This document shows, piece by piece, positions 15,876-25,205 of a DNA stretch of 64,000 nucleotides (position 1 is its first letter; each line of letters starts with the position of its first letter). Source of the DNA: JBMNEH01 sp050948665 (GTDB lineage Bacteria > Bacillota > Clostridia > Christensenellales > UMGS416); contig JBMNEH010000001.1 in the NCBI GenBank assembly GCA_050948665.1, positions 1,178,001 to 1,242,000 on the forward strand, in the 5' to 3' direction. A program made the position numbers and the translations under genes. The notes below the pieces were generated by a model. That model made no database searches. It saw nothing but the letters and a program-made list of their open reading frames with translations, and was not told the DNA's origin.

Positions 15876-17036
15876 TCAGGATTGCCGTGGAGGTTCGTTA
15901 CCCTTCTTTCGCCGTTTCGGGCGAACTGGCTCCGGTGGTAAATCCTCGGGTAAAAGATCGTTGTATACTTTAATATCACCCTGATCATGCAGTCGCTTTA
16001 AAATCGCCAAGGAGATAGGCAAGCCAAAGAGACCCACAACGCCGAACAGCGATGTGCCCACCACCATGGCTATCAGTGTAACCAGGGGGTGAAGACCTAC
16101 CTGGTCGCCTACAATTTTAGGTTCTATAAACTGCCGCAGCACCGTTATCAACAGCCAAAGAATACACATACCAATACCGGTCAGATACTCTCCCTGTAGC
16201 AGTAAAACCACTGTCCAGGGAACCAATATCATACTGCTGCCAAAGATCGGGAGTATGTCAAACAGCGCTATGCCCAGCGCGAAAAAAGGCCATTTTTCTA
16301 TTCCGAGAAGAGAAAGACCGATGGCTAACTCGGTAAAAGTAATCAGGAAAATAAGAGAATAGGACTTCAGATATTTCAGCAAGGTAGATTTCAGGCTCGT
16401 TCCGATGTGCCGGACAACCTCCCGTGGTTTATCCGGGAGCTGTTTGAGAACAAATCCGATGATCAGGCGATAATCGGCTGCTATGAAGAAGGTGGCGATG
16501 ATCGTAAACAGTATGCTCGGAAGAATTCCGGGTATTGAGGCCGCATACCGGGTAACAGAGGTTACCAGGGCTGATGAGAGGTCGGATACCAACGCTCCGA
16601 GCGAGTTGACAACCCCGTCGGTAAAGTCGGAAACAGTATCCGCCAGGTCAGGCCCCAGATTGGCTATTCCAGCTTCCAGACGATTAAAAATTTCGGTAAG
16701 GGCAGGGGAGACGGTCGTCTGATATAGGGACGGAAGACGCTGTACAAAGTCCCGAAGGGAAATCGTTATCCGTATGCCAAGTAATACCAGCAGTAAGCCA
16801 ACAGTTCCGTAAAATAATATGACAAGAATCGCGGAAGCGACAGGGCGCTTCAAGCGGCAGCGATAGATCAGAAACCGCACCAAAGGCCTTAAAACAGAGG
16901 CTACAGCAAAGGCAATAAGAAAAGGCATAATAGTATAAATTGCATAGCGAAACAGAAAGTAAAGGATCCCCGCAATGATAGCATAATAAAGAGTATGGAC
17001 AATAAATTTCTTTTTCGCCTCCGTTTCAACAGCCAT
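15876..17036 (-). CDS. AI-2E/YtvI-family permease
   Basis: 386 residues with about eight transmembrane helices and the family's C-terminal signatures PIFGSSMILVPW and RQFIEPKIVGDQVGLHPL. The basic Pro-Arg-Lys-rich tail is cytoplasmic. The family includes YtvI-type sporulation membrane proteins as well as AI-2 exporters and Na+/H+ antiporters, so function is uncertain. Start ATG at 17036 on the minus strand, with GGGAGGTGAT just upstream. It is the only minus-strand gene between ffh and the carbonic anhydrase. Confidence 0.87.
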   Translation of the reverse strand: MAVETEAKKKFIVHTLYYAIIAGILYFLFRYAIYTIMPFLIAFAVASVLRPLVRFLIYRCRLKRPVASAILVILFYGTVGLLLVLLGIRITISLRDFVQRLPSLYQTTVSPALTEIFNRLEAGIANLGPDLADTVSDFTDGVVNSLGALVSDLSSALVTSVTRYAASIPGILPSILFTIIATFFIAADYRLIIGFVLKQLPDKPREVVRHIGTSLKSTLLKYLKSYSLIFLITFTELAIGLSLLGIEKWPFFALGIALFDILPIFGSSMILVPWTVVLLLQGEYLTGIGMCILWLLITVLRQFIEPKIVGDQVGLHPLVTLIAMVVGTSLFGVVGLFGLPISLAILKRLHDQGDIKVYNDLLPEDLPPEPVRPKRRKKGNEPPRQS

Positions 17037-17112
17037 ACCGATCACCTCCCAGAGAAAAGTATACAGGAAATGGGAACAAATGTAAAACCTGATATTATCG
17101 ATTCCCGTTCAC

Positions 17113-17141
17113 TTGCGCAATTGAAAAAAATTTCTTATAAT
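17113..17141 (+). promoter_or_regulatory. Probable promoter of the phosphohexomutase-nucleotidase operon
   Basis: -35 TTGCGC (17113-17118), a 17-bp spacer and a perfect -10 TATAAT (17136-17141). Confidence 0.72.
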
Positions 17142-17171
17142 GAATGGGAGCCAATTTAGAGGGAGGACGTT

Positions 17172-18893
17172 ATGCCGGAAAGTTGTATTAAAAAGAAATA
17201 TGAACGATGGCTAGCCGAAGCCACAGCGGATGCGGACTTAATGCCAGAACTGGAGAGCATACGGGGGAAAGAAGAGGAAATCAAGGATCGGTTTTACCGT
17301 ATGCTGGAGTTTGGTACGGCCGGGCTTCGCGGTGTAATCGGCGCCGGGACAAACCGGATGAATGTCTATACTGTCGGACTTGCCACTCAGGGCTACTGCA
17401 ACATACTAAAAAAACGCGGAAAAAACCTCTCTGTTGCGATCGCTTATGACAGCCGGACAAAATCCACCCTTTTTGCGAGAACGGCGGCAGAAATCTTTGC
17501 GGGAAACGGGATCATCGCTTTTATTTTCCCCGAACTTATGCCGACTCCTGCGCTTTCCTTTGCCGTGCGGTATCTTGGATGCGACGGGGGCGTCAATATA
17601 ACAGCCAGCCATAATCCGGCTAAATACAACGGTTATAAAGCCTATGACGCGGACGGCTGTCAGATAGATAACGAAACGGCGGATGCGGTGCTCAAAGAGA
17701 TTGGAAAAACGGATATTTTTTCCGGTATATCATCCTTGCCCTATGCGGAGGCGGAGAGCAGAGGCTTGATACGAACCATCGGTGAGGATGTTACAGTGGC
17801 ATTTCTGTCCCGTGTATCCGATCAATCCCTCAACCGGGACGTGGATAAATCCGTTTCGATCGTCTACACGCCGTTGAACGGTGCCGGTATGAAGTGCGTG
17901 ACCCATGTTCTGGAAAAAAATGGTTTTACCAATATTTTTGTGGTGCCTGAGCAGGCGGAGCCTGATGAAAACTTTACAACCTGCCCCTACCCAAATCCGG
18001 AAATTCGGGAAGCGTTACAGCTGGGACTGGATTATGCCCGAAAACTTGGGAGTGATATGCTGTTGGCTACCGATCCCGATTGCGACAGGGTGGGCATTGC
18101 AGTCCGCGAAGGATCGGATTATAGATTGTTAACCGGAAACCAGGTCGGTGTTATGTTATTGGACTACATCTGCCACAGCCGTATTGCTCTTGGCATTATG
18201 CCGGATCGCCCCGTGGCGGTAAAGACCATTGTTACTACGGATTTGACGGAGAAGGTTGCGGCCAAATACGGTGTCGAGCTTCGTAATGTGCTTACCGGCT
18301 TTAAATACATCGGCCAACAGATTGCCGCACTGGAAAAGGAAGGCCACCCGGAGAGGTTTATACTCGGCTTTGAGGAAAGCTATGGATACCTTACAGGGAC
18401 TTATGTCCGGGATAAAGACGGTGTGAATGCTTCGTTATTGATTTGCGAGATGTTTGCGTATTACAAACAACGGGGCATTTCTCTTACAGAGGTATTGGAG
18501 GGTATTTATAAGGAACACGGCTACTTTATGAATGATGTGCAAAACTTTGCCTTTGAAGGAGAAGACGGCTTCAAAGTCATGGAGCAGATCATATCGGACC
18601 TGCGGGCTTCTCCTCAGCGGGGGCTTTTGAACCGCAATCTTGTATGTATTGAGGATTATCTGCTGTCTGAGAAGATCGAAAACACAGCGAAGACCCCAAT
18701 ATTGTTACCAAAGTCTAATGTATTGAAGTTCTGTTATCAAGGTGATTTGTCCGTGGTAGTACGTCCATCGGGTACGGAGCCGAAACTGAAGTTATACGGC
18801 TCAGTAAAGGGCGATACCGCGGAGGAGGCGGAGCAATTGAGTGCTCAGCTTCAGGATGAATTATATGAATGGATAGATCGTTATCAAGGCTGA
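17172..18893 (+). CDS. Phosphoglucomutase/phosphomannomutase (alpha-D-phosphohexomutase)
   Basis: 573 residues, the long form typical of Bacillota PgcA-type enzymes. It interconverts hexose 1- and 6-phosphates, feeding nucleotide-sugar synthesis. The phosphoserine loop TASHNPAKYNGYK, the metal-binding loop TDPDCDRVG, the substrate loop GFEESYGYL and the phosphate-binding RPSGTEPKLK are intact. A following signal-peptide gene starts 10 bp downstream, likely the same operon. Confidence 0.94.
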   Translation: MPESCIKKKYERWLAEATADADLMPELESIRGKEEEIKDRFYRMLEFGTAGLRGVIGAGTNRMNVYTVGLATQGYCNILKKRGKNLSVAIAYDSRTKSTLFARTAAEIFAGNGIIAFIFPELMPTPALSFAVRYLGCDGGVNITASHNPAKYNGYKAYDADGCQIDNETADAVLKEIGKTDIFSGISSLPYAEAESRGLIRTIGEDVTVAFLSRVSDQSLNRDVDKSVSIVYTPLNGAGMKCVTHVLEKNGFTNIFVVPEQAEPDENFTTCPYPNPEIREALQLGLDYARKLGSDMLLATDPDCDRVGIAVREGSDYRLLTGNQVGVMLLDYICHSRIALGIMPDRPVAVKTIVTTDLTEKVAAKYGVELRNVLTGFKYIGQQIAALEKEGHPERFILGFEESYGYLTGTYVRDKDGVNASLLICEMFAYYKQRGISLTEVLEGIYKEHGYFMNDVQNFAFEGEDGFKVMEQIISDLRASPQRGLLNRNLVCIEDYLLSEKIENTAKTPILLPKSNVLKFCYQGDLSVVVRPSGTEPKLKLYGSVKGDTAEEAEQLSAQLQDELYEWIDRYQG

Positions 18894-18903
18894 GGAGGAA
18901 TAC

Positions 18904-20931
18904 ATGAAACGGAAAATACTATTGTTTGCCATTATGCTCTGCCTGCTGGTTGGAAGCATGATCGCTGCCCATGCTGAGGCTCTGCCGGGAACGACGGACT
19001 TAACCGGCACGCTGGTTATCCTTCACACCAATGACAGCCACGGCCGCGCGGGAGACGGCATGGGTTTTGCCTCGGTGGCGGCCCTTAAGCAGACGTATAC
19101 TTCTTTAGGAGCCACGGTTTTCGTATTGGATGCCGGCGATACGCTGCACGGTATGCCTATCGCCACAGCAGATAGGGGGGCGTCGATCGTAGAACTGATG
19201 AACGCAGTTGGATACGATGCAATGGTCCCGGGAAACCATGACTTTAACTACGGTTCTGATCGTCTGCTTGAACTGGCGGGCGAAATGAACTTTCCGCTTC
19301 TTGCGGATAATGTTATCGTGACCGAAACCGGAGAGACTCTGCTATCTTCTTCCATATTGCTGGAGAAGGGAGGAGCGAAGGTCGGTATAATCGGCGTAAC
19401 CACGCCTGATACGGCCTTGCAGACAAATCCCTCGCATACGAAGGGTTTGACCTTTGAGGAGCCTGCCGACGCGACACAGGCGCAGGTGGACGCGCTGAAG
19501 GAGCAAGGCGCCCAGTATATTATCGTACTGTCCCACCTCGGGACGAATATGGCTTCCGCCTACACCTCCCTACAGTTGGCGCAGGATGTGAGCGGGATCG
19601 ATATCATCATCGACGGACACAGCCATACCCTGCTGGAGAACGGACAAAAGGAAGGCAATACGCTGATATGCAGCACCGGTGAGTATATGGAGCATGTCGG
19701 TATTGTGATAGTTAGTCCACAAGGGGAGATAGCCGCATCTTTAATCGGAGAAGCGTATACCTGCAGGGATGAGGGTATTACCCGGCGCATCGCCGAAATC
19801 ACCGCGGCGCAGGATGAACTTCTGAATGTGAAAGTGGGAGAGACATCCGTATTATTGGACGGTGAGCGGGAAAACGTCCGAACACGGGAAACAAACATGG
19901 GCGATTGGGTGTGTGATATGCTGCTTGAGGCTACCGACGCAGATGTGGCGATCATGAACGGGGGCGGCATCCGTGCATCTATTGCCGCCGGGGATATCAC
20001 CCGAAAGGATCTTCTGACTGTCTTCCCCTTCGGCAATACCGTTGTTACATTGAAAGTGACCGGCAGCGAATTGAGAGCCGCGTTAGAAACCGGATTGTCC
20101 GCTTACCCAGAACAAGCCGGTTCCTTCCCGCAAATCGGCGGTATGAGGCTGACCTTTCAGGCCGGAGCACAGGCAGGGAGCAGAATAACTTCTCTGGAAA
20201 TTGACGGAAAGCCGATTGAGGATGAAAAAGAATACCTCCTGGCAACGAATGACTTTATCGCCAACGGCGGTGACTATGACGCCTTTACGGATAACACCGT
20301 CGTGACACAATACGGAACCCTGGAGGAGCTGCTCACGACCGCACTCGGCAATGCAGGCAGCATTTCCCCGGAGACTGACGGACGCATAACGGTGGAAGAT
20401 AATGCAAATGTACTGACATACACGCTTTCTCTGGATGGCAAAACCGTTTATACACTGGTGGGCGCGATCGTTAGCGATGAGAACGGTTCCCGATTTGTCG
20501 GGAAGCTATACTTTCCGGAGCAGGATGAAGCGGCGCTGGATATAGACATTCCTCTGACAGAAGCGTTTATCGCATTACTGAATCCAATTGATGAGGTACC
20601 GGCAACGGACGGGGATTCTCCGTCAGGATCGACAACTCCCGAAGCCGGAGGGGCGGGTGACGGCGGATCATCCGATGATCCGACCGCCGGAGCCGGTTTT
20701 ATTCCTGATACGACGGATGAACCTTCGGGCAGTGATACCCTTGACGGCGTATGGTATTACACGGTTTTATCTACTGACACTCTCGGCGGGATCGCGCGCA
20801 GATTTTATAACGGAACCGTTTCCTGGCAAACCATATATGAAATGAACACGGAAGTGATCACAAACCCTAATCTGCTCTCTGCCGGTATGATTTTGAAAAT
20901 GCCGCCGGTTGAGAGCGGAAGTAACGGCTGA
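18904..20931 (+). CDS. Secreted 5'-nucleotidase/metallophosphatase with C-terminal LysM domain
   Basis: 675 residues. A signal peptide (about 1-24, ending AHAEA) is followed by a calcineurin-type phosphoesterase domain with HTNDSHGR, DAGDTLHG, PGNHDFNYG and DGHSHT. The 5_nucleotid_C domain follows with NGGGIRASI and FPFGNT. After residue ~500 come a small extra domain, a Gly/Ser/Asp-rich linker and a C-terminal LysM (about 615-672: YYTVLSTDTLGGIARRFY). LysM probably tethers the enzyme to peptidoglycan in place of an LPXTG anchor. It likely dephosphorylates extracellular nucleotides for salvage. Confidence 0.92.
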   Translation: MKRKILLFAIMLCLLVGSMIAAHAEALPGTTDLTGTLVILHTNDSHGRAGDGMGFASVAALKQTYTSLGATVFVLDAGDTLHGMPIATADRGASIVELMNAVGYDAMVPGNHDFNYGSDRLLELAGEMNFPLLADNVIVTETGETLLSSSILLEKGGAKVGIIGVTTPDTALQTNPSHTKGLTFEEPADATQAQVDALKEQGAQYIIVLSHLGTNMASAYTSLQLAQDVSGIDIIIDGHSHTLLENGQKEGNTLICSTGEYMEHVGIVIVSPQGEIAASLIGEAYTCRDEGITRRIAEITAAQDELLNVKVGETSVLLDGERENVRTRETNMGDWVCDMLLEATDADVAIMNGGGIRASIAAGDITRKDLLTVFPFGNTVVTLKVTGSELRAALETGLSAYPEQAGSFPQIGGMRLTFQAGAQAGSRITSLEIDGKPIEDEKEYLLATNDFIANGGDYDAFTDNTVVTQYGTLEELLTTALGNAGSISPETDGRITVEDNANVLTYTLSLDGKTVYTLVGAIVSDENGSRFVGKLYFPEQDEAALDIDIPLTEAFIALLNPIDEVPATDGDSPSGSTTPEAGGAGDGGSSDDPTAGAGFIPDTTDEPSGSDTLDGVWYYTVLSTDTLGGIARRFYNGTVSWQTIYEMNTEVITNPNLLSAGMILKMPPVESGSNG

Positions 20932-21189
20932 TCCTTGCGGGAAGCTGGTAAAAAGGCATTGCAATGATTCGTTGGGGCTGCATATGAATTATGAAAGACA
21001 AACAATGATTTGCCTGTACTGCGGATTATATTCTGCTAGAAACAGTTCCTGATAATTGACTCTTCCACCATAATTGCCTGGTTCATTGAGAAATTCCTGT
21101 ATCTGCAAGCATAAGAAACACAAACATGTGCTACATGCATATAAATATAAGTATGCATATGTGATATATCACAAATAATCGTTGTTTTA

Positions 21190-21218
21190 TTGACACTGAG
21201 CAGTTGTCAGGATATAAT
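21190..21218 (+). promoter_or_regulatory. Promoter of the T-box/metNIQ operon
   Basis: Perfect -35 TTGACA (21190-21195) and perfect -10 TATAAT (21213-21218) with a 17-bp spacer. Confidence 0.9.
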
Positions 21219-21225
21219 TGCGACA

Positions 21226-21490
21226 ACCTCATATTCACCATGGCGGTGAAGGGAAGAGTAAGCCAAGGAGACATCCGCAGAGAGCCCGGGCAGCTGAAAA
21301 CGGGCGTTGGCGAATTGGTTGAACATGGTCCCGGAGTTGCGTACCGAAGCATTTGCCAAGGCTACGACGGGTCGCCCGTTACAGCGGCAGGGTATGTTTG
21401 TACCCGATGAGACCTGCGTTGTGAGGCGCCGGTGAATCCAGGTGGTAACGCGATTGATAATCGCCCTCGGAATATCCGGGGGCTTTTTCT
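21226..21490 (+). ncRNA. Methionine T-box riboswitch
   Basis: A ~265-nt leader with T-box hallmarks. Stem I carries AGTAAGCC and an AGAGAG motif. The likely specifier is ATG (21325-21327) in a GAACATGG loop. A stem-III-like hairpin has GGGTA/TACCC arms. The T-box AGGTGGTAACGCG (21440-21452) has a TGGT bulge that complements an ACCA tRNA end, as expected for tRNA-Met. A terminator follows. Uncharged tRNA-Met would favour the antiterminator and switch on metNIQ. Confidence 0.92.
21463..21489 (+). terminator. T-box-controlled terminator
   Basis: Stem GCCCTCGG/CCGGGGGC (21463-21470 and 21476-21483, eight pairs including one U-G), 5-nt loop and TTTTT. Confidence 0.9.
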
Positions 21491-21501
21491 ATGGAGGAAA
21501 T

Positions 21502-22242
21502 ATGGTTGAGATTCGGAAATTGTGCAAAACCTTTGCCGGTGCGAAAGAGGTAGAGGCGCTGCGCGACGTGAACCTGTCCGTACAGGATGGAGAGATATTC
21601 GGCATCATGGGTAAATCCGGCGCTGGAAAGAGCACATTGCTACGTTGCATCTCTTTATTGGAAAAACCCACCCGCGGCACGATTTCCATTGGAGGGGTGG
21701 AGCTATCGTCTTTACGGGGAAAGGCATTGATTTCCATGCGACGCACAGTAGGTGTTATTTTTCAAGGATATAATCTGCTCATGCAGCGTACCGTAGGCGA
21801 TAATGTCGCATTCCCCCTTGAGTTGGATAAAACACCGAAGAAAGAGAGGACGGAACGGGTACGACAGTTGCTGCGGCTGGTGGACCTGGAGGATAAAGAA
21901 GATGTATATCCGTCACAACTCTCCGGAGGACAGAAACAGAGGGTTGCGATAGCCAGGGCATTGGCCAGCCGTCCACTTCTTCTTTTGTGCGATGAGCCTA
22001 CTTCCGCTCTTGATTCACTGACGACCTCTTCCATTTTGAGACTGCTCCGAGATATCAACCGCGAGTTGGGAGTTACAATCATCATCATCACCCATGAAGT
22101 TGGAGTGGTAAGAGCAATCTGCCACCGGATAGCGGTACTTCATGAGGGGGAAATCATCGAGGAGGGTACAACTGATGAGATCATCTCGAATCCCCGACAC
22201 CCCACTACGAAACTACTGCTTGGGCAGTTGGAGGTATTATAA
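21502..22242 (+). CDS. metN: Methionine ABC transporter ATP-binding protein MetN (short form)
   Basis: Energises methionine import. Walker A GKSGAGKSTLL, signature LSGGQKQRVAIARAL, Walker B LLLLCDEPTSALD. The ATG at 21502 is preceded by GGAGGAAAT; in-frame codons upstream lie inside the T-box terminator and cannot be translated. At 246 residues it lacks the C-terminal NIL/ACT-like domain that in full-length MetN (~340 residues) binds methionine and inhibits transport. metI begins at the next base. Confidence 0.93.
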   Translation: MVEIRKLCKTFAGAKEVEALRDVNLSVQDGEIFGIMGKSGAGKSTLLRCISLLEKPTRGTISIGGVELSSLRGKALISMRRTVGVIFQGYNLLMQRTVGDNVAFPLELDKTPKKERTERVRQLLRLVDLEDKEDVYPSQLSGGQKQRVAIARALASRPLLLLCDEPTSALDSLTTSSILRLLRDINRELGVTIIIITHEVGVVRAICHRIAVLHEGEIIEEGTTDEIISNPRHPTTKLLLGQLEVL

Positions 22243-22911
22243 ATGATAGAACTGCTCACTGAGAATGCGTCTTTGCTTGTCCAAGGCCTGCTGGCTACGC
22301 TATATATGACGCTTTTTTCCGTATTGTTTTCTTATATCCTGGGAATGCCCCTGGGAATTTTGCTGGTGACTTCCTCCCGGGATGGAATCCGCCCTATGCC
22401 GGTATTTCATGCCATACTTGGCTGGATCATCAATGTGGGACGTTCCATTCCTTTTATCATATTGATCGTGGCGTTGATTCCATTTACACGATGGGTGGTG
22501 GGAACATCACTTGGCCAAAATGCAGCGGTTGTAGCATTGGTAGTGGCCGCAGCTCCTTTTGTGGCAAGAATGGTAGAAACATCGCTGAAGGAACTGGAGA
22601 TCGGGGTGGTAGAGGCGGCGCGAACGATGGGCGCCACGGACTGGCAGATCATTACCAAAGTATTGGTGCCCGAAGCTGTCCCTTCTTTGATTCGTGGAAG
22701 CAGCATTACCACCATTACCATTATTGGATATTCGGCTATAGCAGGCGCGGTCGGAGCAGGCGGGCTGGGAGACATCGCCATTCGCTACGGCTACCATCGG
22801 TATGAAACCGGATTAATGTGGGTGACGATCATCATGCTGATCATAGTTGTCCAAATCATACAGGTATTGCTTTCGCTGATATCGAGGGCGGTCGATAAAC
22901 GAAACCGGTGA
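22243..22911 (+). CDS. metI: Methionine ABC transporter permease MetI
   Basis: 222 residues with five or six membrane helices and the BPD_transp_1 EAA loop (AARTMGATDWQIITKVLVPEA) that docks onto MetN. GRSIPFIILIVALIPFTR is characteristic of MetI. The start codon abuts the metN stop. Confidence 0.95.
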   Translation: MIELLTENASLLVQGLLATLYMTLFSVLFSYILGMPLGILLVTSSRDGIRPMPVFHAILGWIINVGRSIPFIILIVALIPFTRWVVGTSLGQNAAVVALVVAAAPFVARMVETSLKELEIGVVEAARTMGATDWQIITKVLVPEAVPSLIRGSSITTITIIGYSAIAGAVGAGGLGDIAIRYGYHRYETGLMWVTIIMLIIVVQIIQVLLSLISRAVDKRNR

Positions 22912-22960
22912 CAGAATACGGCGAAAGCCGATCTGATATAATTTGAAAAGAGGTAGAAAA

Positions 22961-23800
22961 ATGAAACACATTCGAGTAGCTTTATTGTTGGTGCTGGCAT
23001 GCGCGCTTTGCCTGGGGGTCTTCGGTTGTAAAAAAGAGGAGCCACAAACAATTACGCTGGTCGTAGGCGCGTCTCCTGCCCCGCACGCACAAATTCTTGA
23101 GGTTGTGAAGCCGATGTTGGAAGCAAAAGGAATCACATTGGAGATTCGTGAGTTCACGGATTATGTACAGCCGAATACCGCTCTTCAGAGCGGAGATTTG
23201 CAGGCAAACTTCTTCCAGCATACGCCTTATATGGAGGATTTCAACGCACAGAACAACGGGACACTGGTTGCGGCGGTCGCGGTCCATTTTGAACCTTTGG
23301 CAATCTATGCCGGACGTTCTCAGGATATTACCAATCCGCAGGACGCCGTGATAGCGGTGCCGAATGACGCGACCAATGAAGCGCGCGCACTGTTGCTGCT
23401 GCAGGCAAACGGTCTTATAACTCTCGCCGAGGGGGTGGGATTAAAAGCAACACCGAAGGATATTGTGGAAAACCCCTTTAATATCTCTTTCTATGAAGCT
23501 GAGGCCGCCGCTATACCGCGGAGCCTTGAGGACGTGGATTTTGCCGTTTGCAACGGAAATTACGCAATAGAAGCCGGCATCGAAGACAAGATGATCGCGA
23601 AGGGTGAAGATTTCTATCGTGAATCCGCAGATTCGGAGGCCGCCTCACTGTATGCGAATGTCCTTGCCGTTCGTGAGGAGGAGGTAAAAGACCCGGCGAT
23701 CGTTGAGCTGGTTCGCGCGCTGACATCGCAGGAGGTCTACGATTTTATTACGAGTCATTACGGATCCAGTGTAATCCCCGTATTTATACCCGGAAAGTAA
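22961..23800 (+). CDS. metQ: Methionine-binding lipoprotein MetQ (NlpA family)
   Basis: About 279 residues. A lipoprotein signal peptide has lipobox LGVFGC, so it is anchored outside the membrane. The NlpA fold signatures ASPAPHAQILE, FFQHTPYMEDFN and VAVHFEPLAIYAG are present. It delivers methionine to MetNI. The ATG at 22961 follows AGAGGTAG; a TTG 18 bp upstream is less likely. Third gene of the T-box operon. Confidence 0.95.
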   Translation: MKHIRVALLLVLACALCLGVFGCKKEEPQTITLVVGASPAPHAQILEVVKPMLEAKGITLEIREFTDYVQPNTALQSGDLQANFFQHTPYMEDFNAQNNGTLVAAVAVHFEPLAIYAGRSQDITNPQDAVIAVPNDATNEARALLLLQANGLITLAEGVGLKATPKDIVENPFNISFYEAEAAAIPRSLEDVDFAVCNGNYAIEAGIEDKMIAKGEDFYRESADSEAASLYANVLAVREEEVKDPAIVELVRALTSQEVYDFITSHYGSSVIPVFIPGK

Positions 23801-24033
23801 AACGGCCCTTTTGCTTACTGCGATTTCATTGGTAAAACGTTCATCTTTAAAGAAACACAGGCAAATAAGGTATGTTCAAGACGGAAACCCCTGCTTTACA
23901 GAAATATTCCCGATATGTGGATAACAATAACGGATATCTGCAAATGCGGTTCCCGGTATTTTATTGGATCTTCATAGTCGGATTTCCTGTTTTGAGCCTA
24001 TCTGAACTGCTCAGGGGTCGGGAAATTTGCGGC

Positions 24034-24062
24034 TTGCAAACAATGACACAATGTGTTATAAT
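24034..24062 (+). promoter_or_regulatory. Promoter of tRNA-Ala
   Basis: -35 TTGCAA (24034-24039), a 17-bp spacer and a perfect -10 TATAAT (24057-24062), 13 bp upstream of the tRNA. The rest of 23801-24033 shows no convincing feature. Confidence 0.8.
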
Positions 24063-24075
24063 GCGCCACGTGCTT

Positions 24076-24151
24076 GGGGCATTAGCACAGTTGGTAGCGC
24101 GCAACGTTCGCAATGTTGAGGTCAGGGGTTCGAATCCCCTATGCTCCACCA
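24076..24151 (+). tRNA. tRNA-Ala (anticodon CGC)
   Basis: A 76-nt cloverleaf with encoded CCA. Acceptor arms are GGGGCAT and ATGCTCC, with the G3-U70 wobble that specifies alanine. The anticodon loop TTCGCAA gives anticodon CGC for GCG codons. The T arm has AGGGG-TTCGAAT-CCCCT. The D stem (GCAC/GCGC) carries an A12-C23 mismatch. Confidence 0.93.
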
Positions 24152-24154
24152 GGA

Positions 24155-24190
24155 AAACCCCCGGATTTGGTCATAATCCGGGGGTTTTTA
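24155..24190 (+). terminator. Rho-independent terminator after tRNA-Ala
   Basis: A stem AACCCCCGGATT/AATCCGGGGGTT with a 7-nt loop followed by TTT, four bases after the CCA end. Confidence 0.93.
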
Positions 24191-24325
24191 TATTCAGTTT
24201 AGCAGTATTCAGAGCGTTTATTTTCTGCTGCAACTGAATAAGAAGAGGATCAAGAAGGGGGAGGAATGGAAGGAGGAAATAATAATTTTCAATTAATTAT
24301 TCATAAATAATTCAGTAACTTTCTA

Positions 24326-24354
24326 TTGACTAGAGTAGAAAATTTGTGTAGAAT
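24326..24354 (+). promoter_or_regulatory. Probable promoter of the surface-protein region
   Basis: -35 TTGACT (24326-24331), a 17-bp spacer and -10 TAGAAT (24349-24354). It leaves a ~195-nt A+T-rich leader before the gene at 24558, in which I see no further element. Confidence 0.65.
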
Positions 24355-24557
24355 TATTTAGTAAAGTTTATATGGATTCAGGATTATTATCTTTTAATTG
24401 TTGATAATTTCTGACTATATAACTTCAATGCAGAAGGAATTATCTTCAGCGTGTATGAAGAGGACATAACTATTCAGTGGACTGTCGATTTTTTCCGCAG
24501 CAACGTGCTGGGATTATTCTATAAAATCCAAAATCGTTCCGGAGGTTCGTAAGGGAA

Positions 24558-25082
24558 ATGGAAAAAAGAAAGACGATACAATTTATTTTAGCAAGCCTTA
24601 TCGCAGTTGCTGTCGTTTTTGCGATAACAACAGGAGGAGCGACGCATGTTGCCGAGGCAGCAACATTCTCCGAGGCGACGGAAGTGAATGATATAATCAT
24701 ACCCGAGGTGACTGTAATCCCGGAATCAACCGAAACGGACGAAACGTCCATTTCGGAGAAACCAGCTCCGGCAGAGTGCAATATTGAAGAACCTCAAGCC
24801 TTATCGGATGAAGAGATCGGCGAAAAAAATACCGACGACAGGGAAATCAGCATATATGCCAGTTGGGGAAATGATGCTGCCCCGGAAATCGGAGATCAGA
24901 TCACCCTCCATGCGCACCTTTCGGGTTATGAAGGACTAGAATATAAAATCAGATGGCAGTATAAAAAGACGAACGCAGATCCCTGGCAGGATTTGGGAAA
25001 CAACGGTGAAACCTGCACGCTTACACTCACACAAGAGAACCTGAATTGGCTGTTTCGAGTAGCTGTGGATATCAACGGGTAA
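24558..25082 (+). CDS. Small secreted protein with one Ig-like domain, possibly truncated
   Basis: 174 residues. A signal peptide (about 1-34, VAEAAT end) leads into an acidic Glu/Thr/Pro-rich linker. An Ig-like module (about 100-174) follows, with YASWGNDAAPEIGDQITLHA and LEYKIRWQYKK, of the kind found repeated in large clostridial surface proteins. The protein stops abruptly at the end of the first module (RVAVDING) with no anchor. It may be a small exported partner of the giant protein 120 bp downstream, or the stub of a longer surface protein. Function is unknown. Confidence 0.72.
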   Translation: MEKRKTIQFILASLIAVAVVFAITTGGATHVAEAATFSEATEVNDIIIPEVTVIPESTETDETSISEKPAPAECNIEEPQALSDEEIGEKNTDDREISIYASWGNDAAPEIGDQITLHAHLSGYEGLEYKIRWQYKKTNADPWQDLGNNGETCTLTLTQENLNWLFRVAVDING

Positions 25083-25205
25083 GAATGGGAAACAGATATG
25101 TTTATCATCAGAAAGTAAAAAAAATAGTATAAATGAGCAAACGCGAATACCGATATGGTCACAAGCAGTACGGCAAACCGAACGAATCCTATGGAGCATA
25201 AGAGA

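Noticed and set aside
21204..21410. 68-codon ORF within the T-box leader
   Set aside because: It is the riboswitch sequence read as codons; the structured RNA explains it better.
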